This document shows, one piece after another, positions 7,555 to 14,013 of a DNA stretch of 29,328 bases. Within the stretch, counting starts at the first letter, position 1; every line of letters begins with the position of its first letter. Location: assembly GCA_035622995.1 (NCBI GenBank), contig DASPUI010000140.1, positions 1 to 29,328 on the forward strand, written 5' to 3'. The notes beneath the pieces were generated by a model. That model ran no database searches. It saw only the letters and a program-made list of their open reading frames with translations, and was not told the origin of the DNA. Both the position numbers and the translations under genes were made by a program. The DNA is from DASPUI01 sp035622995 (GTDB taxonomy: Bacteria > Verrucomicrobiota > Verrucomicrobiia > Chthoniobacterales > UBA10450).

Positions 7555-8010
7555 GTGGCAATGAAGGGCTTCGCAAAAGGTTTGATCCGCGGATGCTTGA
7601 TGTCGGCAGTTTTGTTCGCGTCCAGGCTGGCAGTCTGCGGTTCGGTGGACGATGCGCAATCGTTCGCGTTGCAGGCAGCCGAGCCATATGTGAAACAGGG
7701 TTTTCAAGTGCGCGAGGACTATTGGGGCGGCGATCTCGGGGCGGGGGAGAAGAAAGCGGTTCGGCAGCAGTTGTTCAAAGGGAATGAATATTGGTTTTGG
7801 ATGGGAACAGAAGTCGAGCGCGCGAAAATTTCCGTCCACATTTACGATTCGGAAGGAAAATTAGCCGAGCAATCCGACAGCTGGGAGAAGGGCCACTTTG
7901 CCGCCGCCCATGTGATTCCAAAGGCTACTGGCAGTTACTTTATTATTGTAGCGGTGGAAGAGTCCCCCGAGGAACGGACGCATTGGGCATTGGTTTACGG
8001 GTTCCGCTAG
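7555..8010 (+). CDS. Small exported protein of unknown function
   Basis: A 151-residue protein starting at GTG 7555. Residues 1 to about 30 form a signal peptide with a basic start and a hydrophobic core ending near AVCGS. The LAVC is not a good lipobox because Val precedes the Cys. The mature part is beta-rich and aromatic (EDYWGGDLG, YWFWMGTEVERAKISVHIYDSEGK, with GSYFIIVAVEE near the end). This style suggests a small beta-sandwich that could bind a ligand or partner protein in the periplasm; I assign no family. It probably forms a two-gene unit with the preceding exported protein. Confidence 0.68.
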   Translation: MAMKGFAKGLIRGCLMSAVLFASRLAVCGSVDDAQSFALQAAEPYVKQGFQVREDYWGGDLGAGEKKAVRQQLFKGNEYWFWMGTEVERAKISVHIYDSEGKLAEQSDSWEKGHFAAAHVIPKATGSYFIIVAVEESPEERTHWALVYGFR

Positions 8011-8026
8011 GCGTGAAGATTTTGGC

Positions 8027-8041
8027 GATCTTTCGAAGATC
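8027..8041 (+). terminator. Weak stem-loop after the exported-protein pair
   Basis: GATCTT and AAGATC pair around a TCG loop, 17 bases after the stop at 8010. No run of T follows, so termination is uncertain. It might only be a transcript-end or pausing hairpin before phoH. Confidence 0.25.
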
Positions 8042-8071
8042 TGTCTCCCTCGTCGGCCTTCGCAGTCGGAC

Positions 8072-9046
8072 ATGACTGAATCCCGCACCCTCCATTTCGA
8101 TAACGCTCGCGATTTGCAATCGCTTTACGCCAACGATTTAAAGTTGCTGAAAAATCTTGAACAATCTCTTGGCGTCAAGGTCACGACTCGCGAAGGCTGG
8201 GTGAAACTGGAAGGAGAGGCGGCAAACGTGAAGAAGGCGCAGCGCGTCTTCGATCAACTGGAAGAAGCGCGACAAAAAGGTGTTTCGATTCAAAAACCCG
8301 AATTTCAATTCGCGCTCGACTCGGTTAGCGAACCTGACAACGGCAGCCTCAGCGATGCCGCAGCGACGAAGATCATGACGTCGGCGCGCAAACCCCCAAT
8401 TATCGCGCGCTCTGCCGGGCAGCGCCGCTACGTCGAGGCGATCGAAAAACACGACGTCGTGTTTGGAATTGGACCGGCCGGAACAGGCAAAACTTATCTG
8501 GCTGTCGCGATGGCGGTCGCAGCGCTGAAAAAGGAGCAGGTGTCGCGGATTATTTTGACGCGCCCAGCGGTGGAAGCGGGCGAAGCGCTTGGTTTTCTTC
8601 CCGGCGAACTGGAGCAGAAAATCGCGCCGTATCTCCGGCCGCTTTATGACGCATTGCGCGACATGCTTGAGCCGGAAGAAATCGAAAGGTCGCTCGCGCG
8701 GCAAACCATCGAGGTTGCGCCGCTGGCGTACATGCGCGGACGCACGCTTAACCACGCATTCGTCATTCTGGATGAGGCGCAGAACACGACGACTGAGCAA
8801 ATGTTCATGTTGCTCACTCGAATGGGGCCGAGTTCAAAATGTGTCGTCACCGGCGATGTTACGCAGGTGGATTTGCCGCCGAACAAGCGCTCCGGACTGG
8901 CCGAAGCGCTGGAAGCTCTCAGAAGTACTAATGGAATTGCGACCGTTTATTTCACGGATCGCGACGTGGTTCGACATGAGCTTGTCCGGGCGATCATCAC
9001 CGCCTACCAACAACATCGGACTCCCGAAAAACCGGCGACGAAATAG
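8072..9046 (+). CDS. phoH: PhoH-family ATPase/RNA-helicase-like protein
   Basis: A 324-residue PhoH-like protein. Residues 1-105 form a small N-terminal region with a KH-like look (VKVTTREGWVKLEGEAANV). The ATPase domain has Walker A GPAGTGKT (134-141), LTRPAVEAGEALGFLPG (162-178) and Walker B VILDEAQN (231-238). An ALTRMGPSSK-like sensor and TGDVTQVDLP (260-269) complete the PhoH signature. The family is linked to RNA metabolism and stress, often beside ybeY and a membrane HD hydrolase. Here the HD gene follows after 36 bases, but no ybeY is seen. Start ATG 8072; only a weak GGA precedes it. Confidence 0.94.
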   Translation: MTESRTLHFDNARDLQSLYANDLKLLKNLEQSLGVKVTTREGWVKLEGEAANVKKAQRVFDQLEEARQKGVSIQKPEFQFALDSVSEPDNGSLSDAAATKIMTSARKPPIIARSAGQRRYVEAIEKHDVVFGIGPAGTGKTYLAVAMAVAALKKEQVSRIILTRPAVEAGEALGFLPGELEQKIAPYLRPLYDALRDMLEPEEIERSLARQTIEVAPLAYMRGRTLNHAFVILDEAQNTTTEQMFMLLTRMGPSSKCVVTGDVTQVDLPPNKRSGLAEALEALRSTNGIATVYFTDRDVVRHELVRAIITAYQQHRTPEKPATK

Positions 9047-9082
9047 AATTTTGGGCCGATCATCTTAAGATTCACGATTCAC

Positions 9083-10723
9083 ATGCTCGATTTCCTAAAA
9101 CGCGGCCGGCTCGTTAGGCGAGGACTCGCTTCTCGAAAAGTGCGCCGCCGGCGAACGCGCAACGAACTGCTGCGGAATCTGGAATCGGCCATCTACGTCA
9201 AAGTATTGATTTTCGCCGGATTCATCGGCGGTCTGGCATTTCTGGTTTTCAGCGGCCACCAGCCGGAGCCGACGAAAAATTTCGTGATCGCGCTGCTCTT
9301 CCTCGCGACCGCTATTACTCAATTGTGGATCAATCAGCCGAAAACAGTTTCGCAAAACTCGCGGGTGTTCCTGGTCTTTGCCATCATGCTTCTGCAGCTG
9401 GCTGCGACCAAGTTACTCCTGGTCGTTTGTAACAGCGGAAACTATCGCTTTCTCAATCCGGACATGGGCGGATTGATCACGCCTTATGCATTTGCCCCGC
9501 TCGTTTTGAGTGTCCTGCTTGGGCGCGGTCACGGACTTTTCGCGGCCGTTTTCGTTAGCTTCTGGAGCAGCATGCTGTTCGGAAAAATCGATGCGCCGCT
9601 CCTCGTCACCAGTTTGATCAGTGGTTTCACGGCGGTCTCTCTCACACTCCAGGTGCGGCGACGCGGGAAATTAGTCACGGCCGGCTTCGGCATCGGGCTC
9701 GCCATTTGGTTGCTCTCGCTCACGTTTGGACTCGTTGGTCCGATTAATCTGTTCCCGCCCACTGACAACTATTGGGGGTTGATCGGATTGCAGAGTGCGT
9801 TCGCGATCGGTAATGGAATCGTCACGGCAATGATCGTCGGCGGAGCGCTTCCGCTTCTCGAACACCTGTTTCAAATCACGACCGATATCTCCTGGCTGGA
9901 AGCATCCGATCTCAATCATCCGCTATTGAGACGAATGACGATCGAAGCTCCCGGCACTTATCATCACAGCCTGGTGGTTGCCAATTTGGCCGAAGCGGCC
10001 GCCGAAGCGATCGGCGCAAACGCTACCCTTTGCCGCGTCTGCTCGTATTTTCATGATGTCGGCAAGCTGGTGAAACCCGAATACTTCACCGAGAACATGA
10101 ATTTCGAGCGCAACCCGCATGACGATCTCGCGCCGACCATGAGCGCGCTCATCATCATCGCGCACGTGAAAGAGGGCGTCGATCTTTCCCTAAAACACAA
10201 ACTGAACCAGCAAATCATCGACATTATTCAGGAACATCACGGCACATCCCTCGTTTATTATTTTTACCAGCGCGCCATCCAGCAGCAGGAAGACGCGCGG
10301 GCCGGGGGAAAAATCATGAATATCCGCGAAGAGGACATTCCGGAAGTACGCGAAGAAAGTTTTCGCTACAGCGGACCCAAGCCGCAAACAAAGGAGAGTG
10401 CGATCGTGAGTCTGGCCGATATTGTGGAGAGCGCGTCGCGCAGTCTGGAAAAGCCGACCCCGCAAAAAGTCGAGCAATTGATCGAGGAACTGATCGAAGA
10501 GCGGATCGCCGATGGGCAGCTTGATGATTGCGATCTGACTTTGGGCGAGATCAAAATGATCAAGGACCGGTTTCGATTCACGCTCATGACCATGTTGCAT
10601 ACCCGGATCGCTTATCCCAAGCACGAGTCGAAATTCGCTGTCTCGCGCGATGAAACTCTGCGTGCAGATGTGATGGCGGAAAGGCGCAAACCAGCTTCGG
10701 CGCCGCCGGTTTCCGCTGCGTGA
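9083..10723 (+). CDS. PgpH-like 7TM HD-domain phosphohydrolase (probable cyclic di-AMP phosphodiesterase)
   Basis: A 546-residue membrane protein. A basic N-terminus (residues 1-33) is followed by about seven hydrophobic segments between residues 40 and 260, then a cytosolic HD domain. HD residues seen: His295 (TYHHSL), His324-Asp325 (FHDVGK), His361, His385-His386 (EHHG) and Asp446 (SLADIVE), the full metal-binding set of the 7TM-HD family. PgpH of Listeria hydrolyses cyclic di-AMP, which suggests the same here. Unlike PgpH it lacks the large extracellular HDED domain between the first and second membrane segments; the loop there is only a few residues. Nucleotide specificity is inferred. 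No Shine-Dalgarno is visible before ATG 9083. Confidence 0.9.
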   Translation: MLDFLKRGRLVRRGLASRKVRRRRTRNELLRNLESAIYVKVLIFAGFIGGLAFLVFSGHQPEPTKNFVIALLFLATAITQLWINQPKTVSQNSRVFLVFAIMLLQLAATKLLLVVCNSGNYRFLNPDMGGLITPYAFAPLVLSVLLGRGHGLFAAVFVSFWSSMLFGKIDAPLLVTSLISGFTAVSLTLQVRRRGKLVTAGFGIGLAIWLLSLTFGLVGPINLFPPTDNYWGLIGLQSAFAIGNGIVTAMIVGGALPLLEHLFQITTDISWLEASDLNHPLLRRMTIEAPGTYHHSLVVANLAEAAAEAIGANATLCRVCSYFHDVGKLVKPEYFTENMNFERNPHDDLAPTMSALIIIAHVKEGVDLSLKHKLNQQIIDIIQEHHGTSLVYYFYQRAIQQQEDARAGGKIMNIREEDIPEVREESFRYSGPKPQTKESAIVSLADIVESASRSLEKPTPQKVEQLIEELIEERIADGQLDDCDLTLGEIKMIKDRFRFTLMTMLHTRIAYPKHESKFAVSRDETLRADVMAERRKPASAPPVSAA

Positions 10724-10748
10724 CGCCGATCTTTCGGCTTTGCTCGAA

Positions 10749-11537
10749 ATGACCACAGTTCATCGACTGCGCGATTACGGCGCAGAGACGGCAATCGTTC
10801 TCGGCTCCGGCCTTGATTCGCTCGTTGGAGATTCAGGCGCAGTCGTTCCGTACAAGGAATTCGCCGAGATTCCGCAGCCATCGGTTCCGGGTCACGTTGG
10901 ACAGTTTGTTTTGGGAAGAATTGGAAACGTGCCCATAATTTTCGCACAGGGCCGCGTTCATCTTTACGAAGGATTCTCCGCGCGCGAAGTCACGGCGATC
11001 GTCCGCGTTCTCGCTCAAAGTGGAATCAAGCAATTGATTCTGACCAATGCCGCCGGTTCGTTGAACCCGAAATTCAAGCCGGGCGATTGGATGATGATCA
11101 CGGATCACATCAATCTCACCGGAACCTCGCCGGTGATCAGTCCGCCTGACTTCATTGATATGACCGAAGCCTACTCGCTCCAATTACGCGATAAGTTTCG
11201 CGAAGCTGCGAAAAAAATTGGAATGACTTTGCACCAGGGGGTCTACGCCGGCGTTGTTGGTCCGCAGTACGAAACGCCGGCCGAAGTAAAAATGCTCCGC
11301 TCGTTAGGCGCGGACGCGGTTGGCATGTCCACCGTGCTCGAAGTCATTCAGGCTCGCGCGCTCGGACTCGAGATCGCCGCTTTTTCCTGCCTGACCAATC
11401 TCGCCGCCGGCCTTTCAACTGTAAAACTCAGTCACCGGGAAGTGTTGGAAACCGGCAAGAAATCCGCCGCCGATTTCGAAAAACTGCTCACAGCAGCTTT
11501 GCTGCGAAGTTCAATGTTGAAGTCATTTGAAAGCTAG
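10749..11537 (+). CDS. punA: Purine nucleoside phosphorylase (trimeric, PNP/MTAP family)
   Basis: A 262-residue cytosolic enzyme that splits inosine or guanosine with phosphate into base and ribose 1-phosphate. Signatures: VLGSGLDSL near the start, phosphate-binding FAQGRVHLYEGFSA, TNAAGSLNPKFKPGDWMMI, the DHINLTG segment, and GPQYETPAEVKML followed by AVGMSTVLEV. These identify the low-molecular-mass trimeric class. The ATG at 10749 is chosen; a TTG three codons earlier is also possible. A small hairpin (GCCGA, 4-base loop, TCGGC) sits between the upstream stop and this start. The stop TAG shares the palindrome CTAG with the stop of the opposing TspO-like gene. Confidence 0.94.
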   Translation: MTTVHRLRDYGAETAIVLGSGLDSLVGDSGAVVPYKEFAEIPQPSVPGHVGQFVLGRIGNVPIIFAQGRVHLYEGFSAREVTAIVRVLAQSGIKQLILTNAAGSLNPKFKPGDWMMITDHINLTGTSPVISPPDFIDMTEAYSLQLRDKFREAAKKIGMTLHQGVYAGVVGPQYETPAEVKMLRSLGADAVGMSTVLEVIQARALGLEIAAFSCLTNLAAGLSTVKLSHREVLETGKKSAADFEKLLTAALLRSSMLKSFES

Positions 11538-12049
11538 ACATCGGAGCCACCAGCGGTTGGCTGGGGCGGTTGGTTAGGCGTTTGGGTGTTAAGCCGCCAT
11601 AAACGATAACCCCATCGGGTGGCATAGATAAGATAAATGCAGTAGAACGAAAGCAAGATAGCGCCCAGAAGGTAGGTCCCGGCGAGAAGGATGACCAGTC
11701 CGGCCACGAGCACCGCATAAGGGGTGAATGCGATGAAACTCGCTCGCAGATCGCGCCAGCGGAAGAACAGTACACTCCAAAACGCGTTCGCGAGTAAAAG
11801 CACAACCGTCAGCACGAACGCAAAAACCTGCGAAGACGACACAAGCCCTGTGCTGAGCATATGGCGCAAAATGACGAAGCACATCGCATAGAACAGGAAA
11901 CCGATGACGAGCCAAAGAGCGAATGGTGGAGAATAGGGCGGCAGGCGAAGCTGCGCCAGCCGCTGACGAGCACCTTTGCCGGCGAGCGCGCCCTCCAAAC
12001 CTGCTGCTGCGGTGCAAATGATCACGCTGAGAAGGGTAGGACTTAGCAT
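11534..12049 (-). CDS. TspO/MBR-family (translocator protein-like) membrane protein
   Basis: A 171-residue protein with about five membrane segments. The family pattern is visible: RLPPYSPPFALWLVIG, the FYAM turn, and LLLANAFWSVLFF followed by an RWRDL loop. TspO proteins sit in the outer or cytoplasmic membrane and bind porphyrins or sterols; the ligand here is unknown. The C-terminal tail from TPNQPPQPTAGGSDV on is Pro-rich and unlike the family. It is encoded by and beyond a GCCTAAC repeat, so the native end seems to have been replaced. The gene lies 9 bases after the MAPEG gene stop and both may be one transcript. The stop overlaps that of punA tail to tail. Confidence 0.82.
   Translation of the reverse strand: MLSPTLLSVIICTAAAGLEGALAGKGARQRLAQLRLPPYSPPFALWLVIGFLFYAMCFVILRHMLSTGLVSSSQVFAFVLTVVLLLANAFWSVLFFRWRDLRASFIAFTPYAVLVAGLVILLAGTYLLGAILLSFYCIYLIYATRWGYRLWRLNTQTPNQPPQPTAGGSDV
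11573..11582 (+). repeat. 10-bp inverted repeat, left copy
   Basis: GTTAGGCGTT is exactly the reverse complement of 12462-12471. Its first seven bases fit GTTRRRY, the core-site pattern of integron attC sites. It lies inside the 3' end of the TspO-like gene. Confidence 0.75.
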
Positions 12050-12058
12050 GGGTCTCGC

Positions 12059-12451
12059 TCAGAACAGCGCGACAAAGAGTAACGCAATACCAATGAAGGC
12101 TGTGTTCCAACATACAAGCGAACGCAGGAGACCTAAGCCTAGTGCCGCGGCGATCAAATATGCGAGACGCGCCCAGAAATAGAGATGCACGCCCCAAATC
12201 GTAAGCGGGCTGTGATGGTTGATGACGTGCGCAATAAGCACCAGCGCCGCGAAGAATGGAAATGTCTCAAGGAAATTCGTCGTCGCCTGATCCACTCGGT
12301 TCGTCAAGCCGTGAAGTGGCGGAACCAACTCGTCGCGGCTGCTAGCAGTCCAACGATAGCCGCGTTGCCAACTGATGAGATGCGAGCTGGCGATAAGATG
12401 AACCATGCCCAAGGTCACGCTTGCCGCCAGCATCCATAATTCGACGGTCAT
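12059..12451 (-). CDS. MAPEG-family membrane protein
   Basis: A 130-residue protein with four membrane segments. The hallmark is the cytosolic loop and second helix: GLTNRVDQATTNFLETFPFF (residues about 48-67), close to the RA-x-NxxE-xxP pattern of the MAPEG superfamily (microsomal glutathione transferase and eicosanoid enzymes). Bacterial members are mostly uncharacterised, and glutathione use cannot be assumed. The ATG at 12449-12451 has no Shine-Dalgarno and lies 13 bases inside a GTTAGGC repeat. It precedes the TspO-like gene on the same strand. Confidence 0.85.
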   Translation of the reverse strand: MTVELWMLAASVTLGMVHLIASSHLISWQRGYRWTASSRDELVPPLHGLTNRVDQATTNFLETFPFFAALVLIAHVINHHSPLTIWGVHLYFWARLAYLIAAALGLGLLRSLVCWNTAFIGIALLFVALF

Positions 12452-12461
12452 ACGCGATTTG

Positions 12462-12471
12462 AACGCCTAAC
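12462..12471 (-). repeat. 10-bp inverted repeat, right copy
   Basis: AACGCCTAAC on the plus strand (GTTAGGCGTT on the minus strand) matches 11573-11582 in inverted orientation with no mismatch. It is also one of nine CGTTAGGC copies in the window. Confidence 0.75.
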
Positions 12472-12526
12472 GAGAATTAGACGAATGTTCGCAATTCAAG
12501 GCGGACATTTCTTCGTCTAACATTAG
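12465..12526 (-). repeat. Long bulged hairpin after nuoC, attC-like
   Basis: TTAGACGAA (12477-12485) pairs with TTCGTCTAA (12512-12520), and TGTTCGC (12486-12492) pairs with GCGGACA (12501-12507) with one G-T pair. A TTTC bulge lies on one side only and the loop is 8 bases. Outside, CTAA (12467-12470) can pair with TTAG (12123 is not involved; 12523-12526), leaving an unpaired spacer. Outer core box, unpaired spacer, inner box and extra-helical bases are the layout of a folded integron attC. It starts 7 bases past the nuoC stop, so a role at the nuoC transcript end is the simpler alternative. Confidence 0.45.
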
Positions 12527-12532
12527 AAAGTG

Positions 12533-13108
12533 TCACAGTTCCGGTGGCCGGGCCCGCGGTTCGCGATCTTTAGTGGTAGCCGTGGTTGGACGAGTGACGA
12601 ACGGGCCGCCTTCCAGTGGCGCGGATTTGGTGAAAGCGACATCCGGCATTTCGCTAACCAGGCCTTCGAGCGGAAATTCTTTGCGCAGCGGAAAGTAGGG
12701 ATAGCCGTCCCACATCAGAATTCGGCGCAGATCGGGGTGGCCGTTGAATTTGATTCCCATCATGTCGTAAATCTCGCGCTCGTGCCAGTTCGCGGTCGGC
12801 CAGATATCCGAAACCGTGTCAACTGCGCCGGCCTCTTCCGATATTTTCAACTTCACTCGCAGGTGGACCGCCAGCGTCATTGAATAAAGCTCGTAGACCA
12901 TCTCGAACCGAGCCTCTTCGCCGAAATTGTCGATGCTGGTAATATCGAGCAAATAATCGAACGAAAGATCGTATCGACAAAACCTGCACACTTCGTGCAA
13001 ATCGTGAGGCAGGATTGTAAAAGTCGTTTCACCGCGAAATTCAGTTCGGTCGAGAATTTTCGCGCCGAAGAGTTGGCCTAACGAACTGAGCAGCTCAGAG
13101 CCGGTCAT
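12533..13108 (-). CDS. nuoC: NADH-quinone oxidoreductase subunit C
   Basis: A 191-residue subunit of the peripheral arm of respiratory complex I (30-kDa family). Typical parts: YDLSFDYLLDITSIDNFG near residues 46-63 and the signature ANWHEREIYDMMGIKFNGHP followed by RRILMWDGY and FPLRKEFP. The last 30 residues are Pro/Arg/Thr-rich and not conserved. It is separate from NuoD, which is fused to NuoC in enterobacteria. The ATG is 6 bases after the nuoB stop. No nuoD follows; a hairpin and the MAPEG gene come next. Confidence 0.95.
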   Translation of the reverse strand: MTGSELLSSLGQLFGAKILDRTEFRGETTFTILPHDLHEVCRFCRYDLSFDYLLDITSIDNFGEEARFEMVYELYSMTLAVHLRVKLKISEEAGAVDTVSDIWPTANWHEREIYDMMGIKFNGHPDLRRILMWDGYPYFPLRKEFPLEGLVSEMPDVAFTKSAPLEGGPFVTRPTTATTKDREPRARPPEL

Positions 13109-13114
13109 GCCAAT

Positions 13115-13651
13115 TTATGCGAGAACCTCATTAAGTTTTCTGGTCAGCTCAGGCTTTAGCTCGGCCAAAGATTTCTCACGTGAAATTTTTTCCTGCAATT
13201 TCATCAGTCCGGCCAACAAAGCTTCCGGCCGCGGCGGACAACCAGAAATGTAGACATCGACCGGCAAAAGCTGATCGATTCCCTGGAGCACCGCGTAAGA
13301 GCGATACATTCCGCCGGTGGAGGCGCACGCCCCCATCGCGATGACCCATTTCGGTTCCGGCATTTGTTCGTAAATCCGTTTCACCGCCAGCGCCATTTTG
13401 TAAGTCACGGTGCCGGCGACGATCATGACGTCGCATTGGCGCGGTGAAAATCGCATCACTTCAGCCCCAAAGCGCGAAATGTCGAACCGCGACGCGGCGG
13501 TGGCCATCAACTCGATCGCGCAACAGGCGAGTCCCATCGGCATTGGCCAGAGCGAATTTTTCCGAACCCAATTCAACGCGGCATCGAAGCGGGTAAAAAT
13601 TACATTGCCCTCGATCTTCGAATCGTAAGCGGTCGCGCGGCTGTCCGGCAT
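13115..13651 (-). CDS. nuoB: NADH-quinone oxidoreductase subunit B
   Basis: A 178-residue PSST/NuoB subunit that holds the terminal iron-sulfur cluster N2 of complex I. The cluster cysteines are Cys43-Cys44 (GLACCAIE), Cys109 (GACASTGG) and Cys138 (GCPPRPE). The RFDISRFGAEVMRFSPRQ segment and MPEPKWVIAMG are standard. It is first in a two-gene unit with nuoC. The usual preceding nuoA is missing: upstream lie only a promoter-like region and an unrelated divergent gene. The remaining Nuo subunits must be elsewhere. Confidence 0.96.
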   Translation of the reverse strand: MPDSRATAYDSKIEGNVIFTRFDAALNWVRKNSLWPMPMGLACCAIELMATAASRFDISRFGAEVMRFSPRQCDVMIVAGTVTYKMALAVKRIYEQMPEPKWVIAMGACASTGGMYRSYAVLQGIDQLLPVDVYISGCPPRPEALLAGLMKLQEKISREKSLAELKPELTRKLNEVLA

Positions 13652-13696
13652 GGCGAACAGTAAGAGTCAGCTTCCAGGGCGCAACAGAAAAGCGGG

Positions 13697-13705
13697 AGTA
13701 TATCA
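13697..13705 (-). promoter_or_regulatory. Extended -10 promoter of nuoBC
   Basis: Read on the minus strand, TGATATACT is TG-N-TATACT, an extended -10 element. It sits about 46 bases before the nuoB ATG. No good -35 is seen at 17 bp, which extended -10 promoters do not require. Confidence 0.45.
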
Positions 13706-13784
13706 GCACTGGCAAATCGGAAATTACAAGAGGCGCGCTTTTTCTCTCGTCTGCGACGGAAGAGCCCTGTTAGGGTGATCATTT

Positions 13785-14009
13785 GTGCGTGCTTACCTGA
13801 GATGGATCAATCCCTTGGTCGGGCTGATTGTCTTTTGCCTTTGCGCCTTCGCAGCCATGAAGTCGGACAAAGACAAACCAATAATGGTGGAAAATCTGGT
13901 TGTCGGCGGAATTCCAACATACTTTTTCGCCAAAGGCATTTTCTGCGGGGTCGCGATTTTCCTGTTGGGAAAAGTTTTGGAGAATCAGATGGGGCGAGAT
14001 CGCCGCTGA
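13785..14009 (+). CDS. Small two-helix membrane protein
   Basis: A 74-residue protein from GTG 13785 with two hydrophobic segments (about residues 8-24 and 46-62) joined by a charged loop (KSDKDKPIMVENLVVGG) and a basic C-terminus. No family is recognised. It lies alone between the divergent nuoB promoter and the convergent kinase gene, whose stop is 4 bases away. A short perfect inverted repeat (CCCTGTTAGGG, 13765-13775) precedes the start by 9 bases. It could be a real small membrane protein; the membrane pattern is the main support. Confidence 0.55.
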   Translation: MRAYLRWINPLVGLIVFCLCAFAAMKSDKDKPIMVENLVVGGIPTYFFAKGIFCGVAIFLLGKVLENQMGRDRR

Positions 14010-14013
14010 TCCA

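Larger units (their letters stand above)
11573..12471 (-). mobile_element. Candidate cassette-like segment bounded by 10-bp inverted repeats
   Basis: 899 bp between perfect inverted repeats (11573-11582 and 12462-12471), containing only the MAPEG gene and most of the TspO-like gene, with no transposase. Read on the minus strand it starts GTTAGGC, 13 bases before the MAPEG ATG, and ends with GCCTAAC. That is how a gene cassette would look if its attC R' and R'' sites were split by insertion. Neighbours on both sides (nuoC, punA) are unrelated housekeeping genes. Mobility is inferred; the core repeat is also common elsewhere in the window, which weakens the case. Confidence 0.35.

Noticed and set aside
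10725..10738. Short hairpin before punA as a terminator or riboswitch
   Set aside because: The stem is only 5 bp with a short T-run and there is no room for an aptamer; kept only as a remark under punA.
11589..12197. 202-codon minus-strand frame spanning the TspO and MAPEG genes
   Set aside because: It crosses two genes with clear family patterns and gives an Arg/Ser-rich product without membrane segments.
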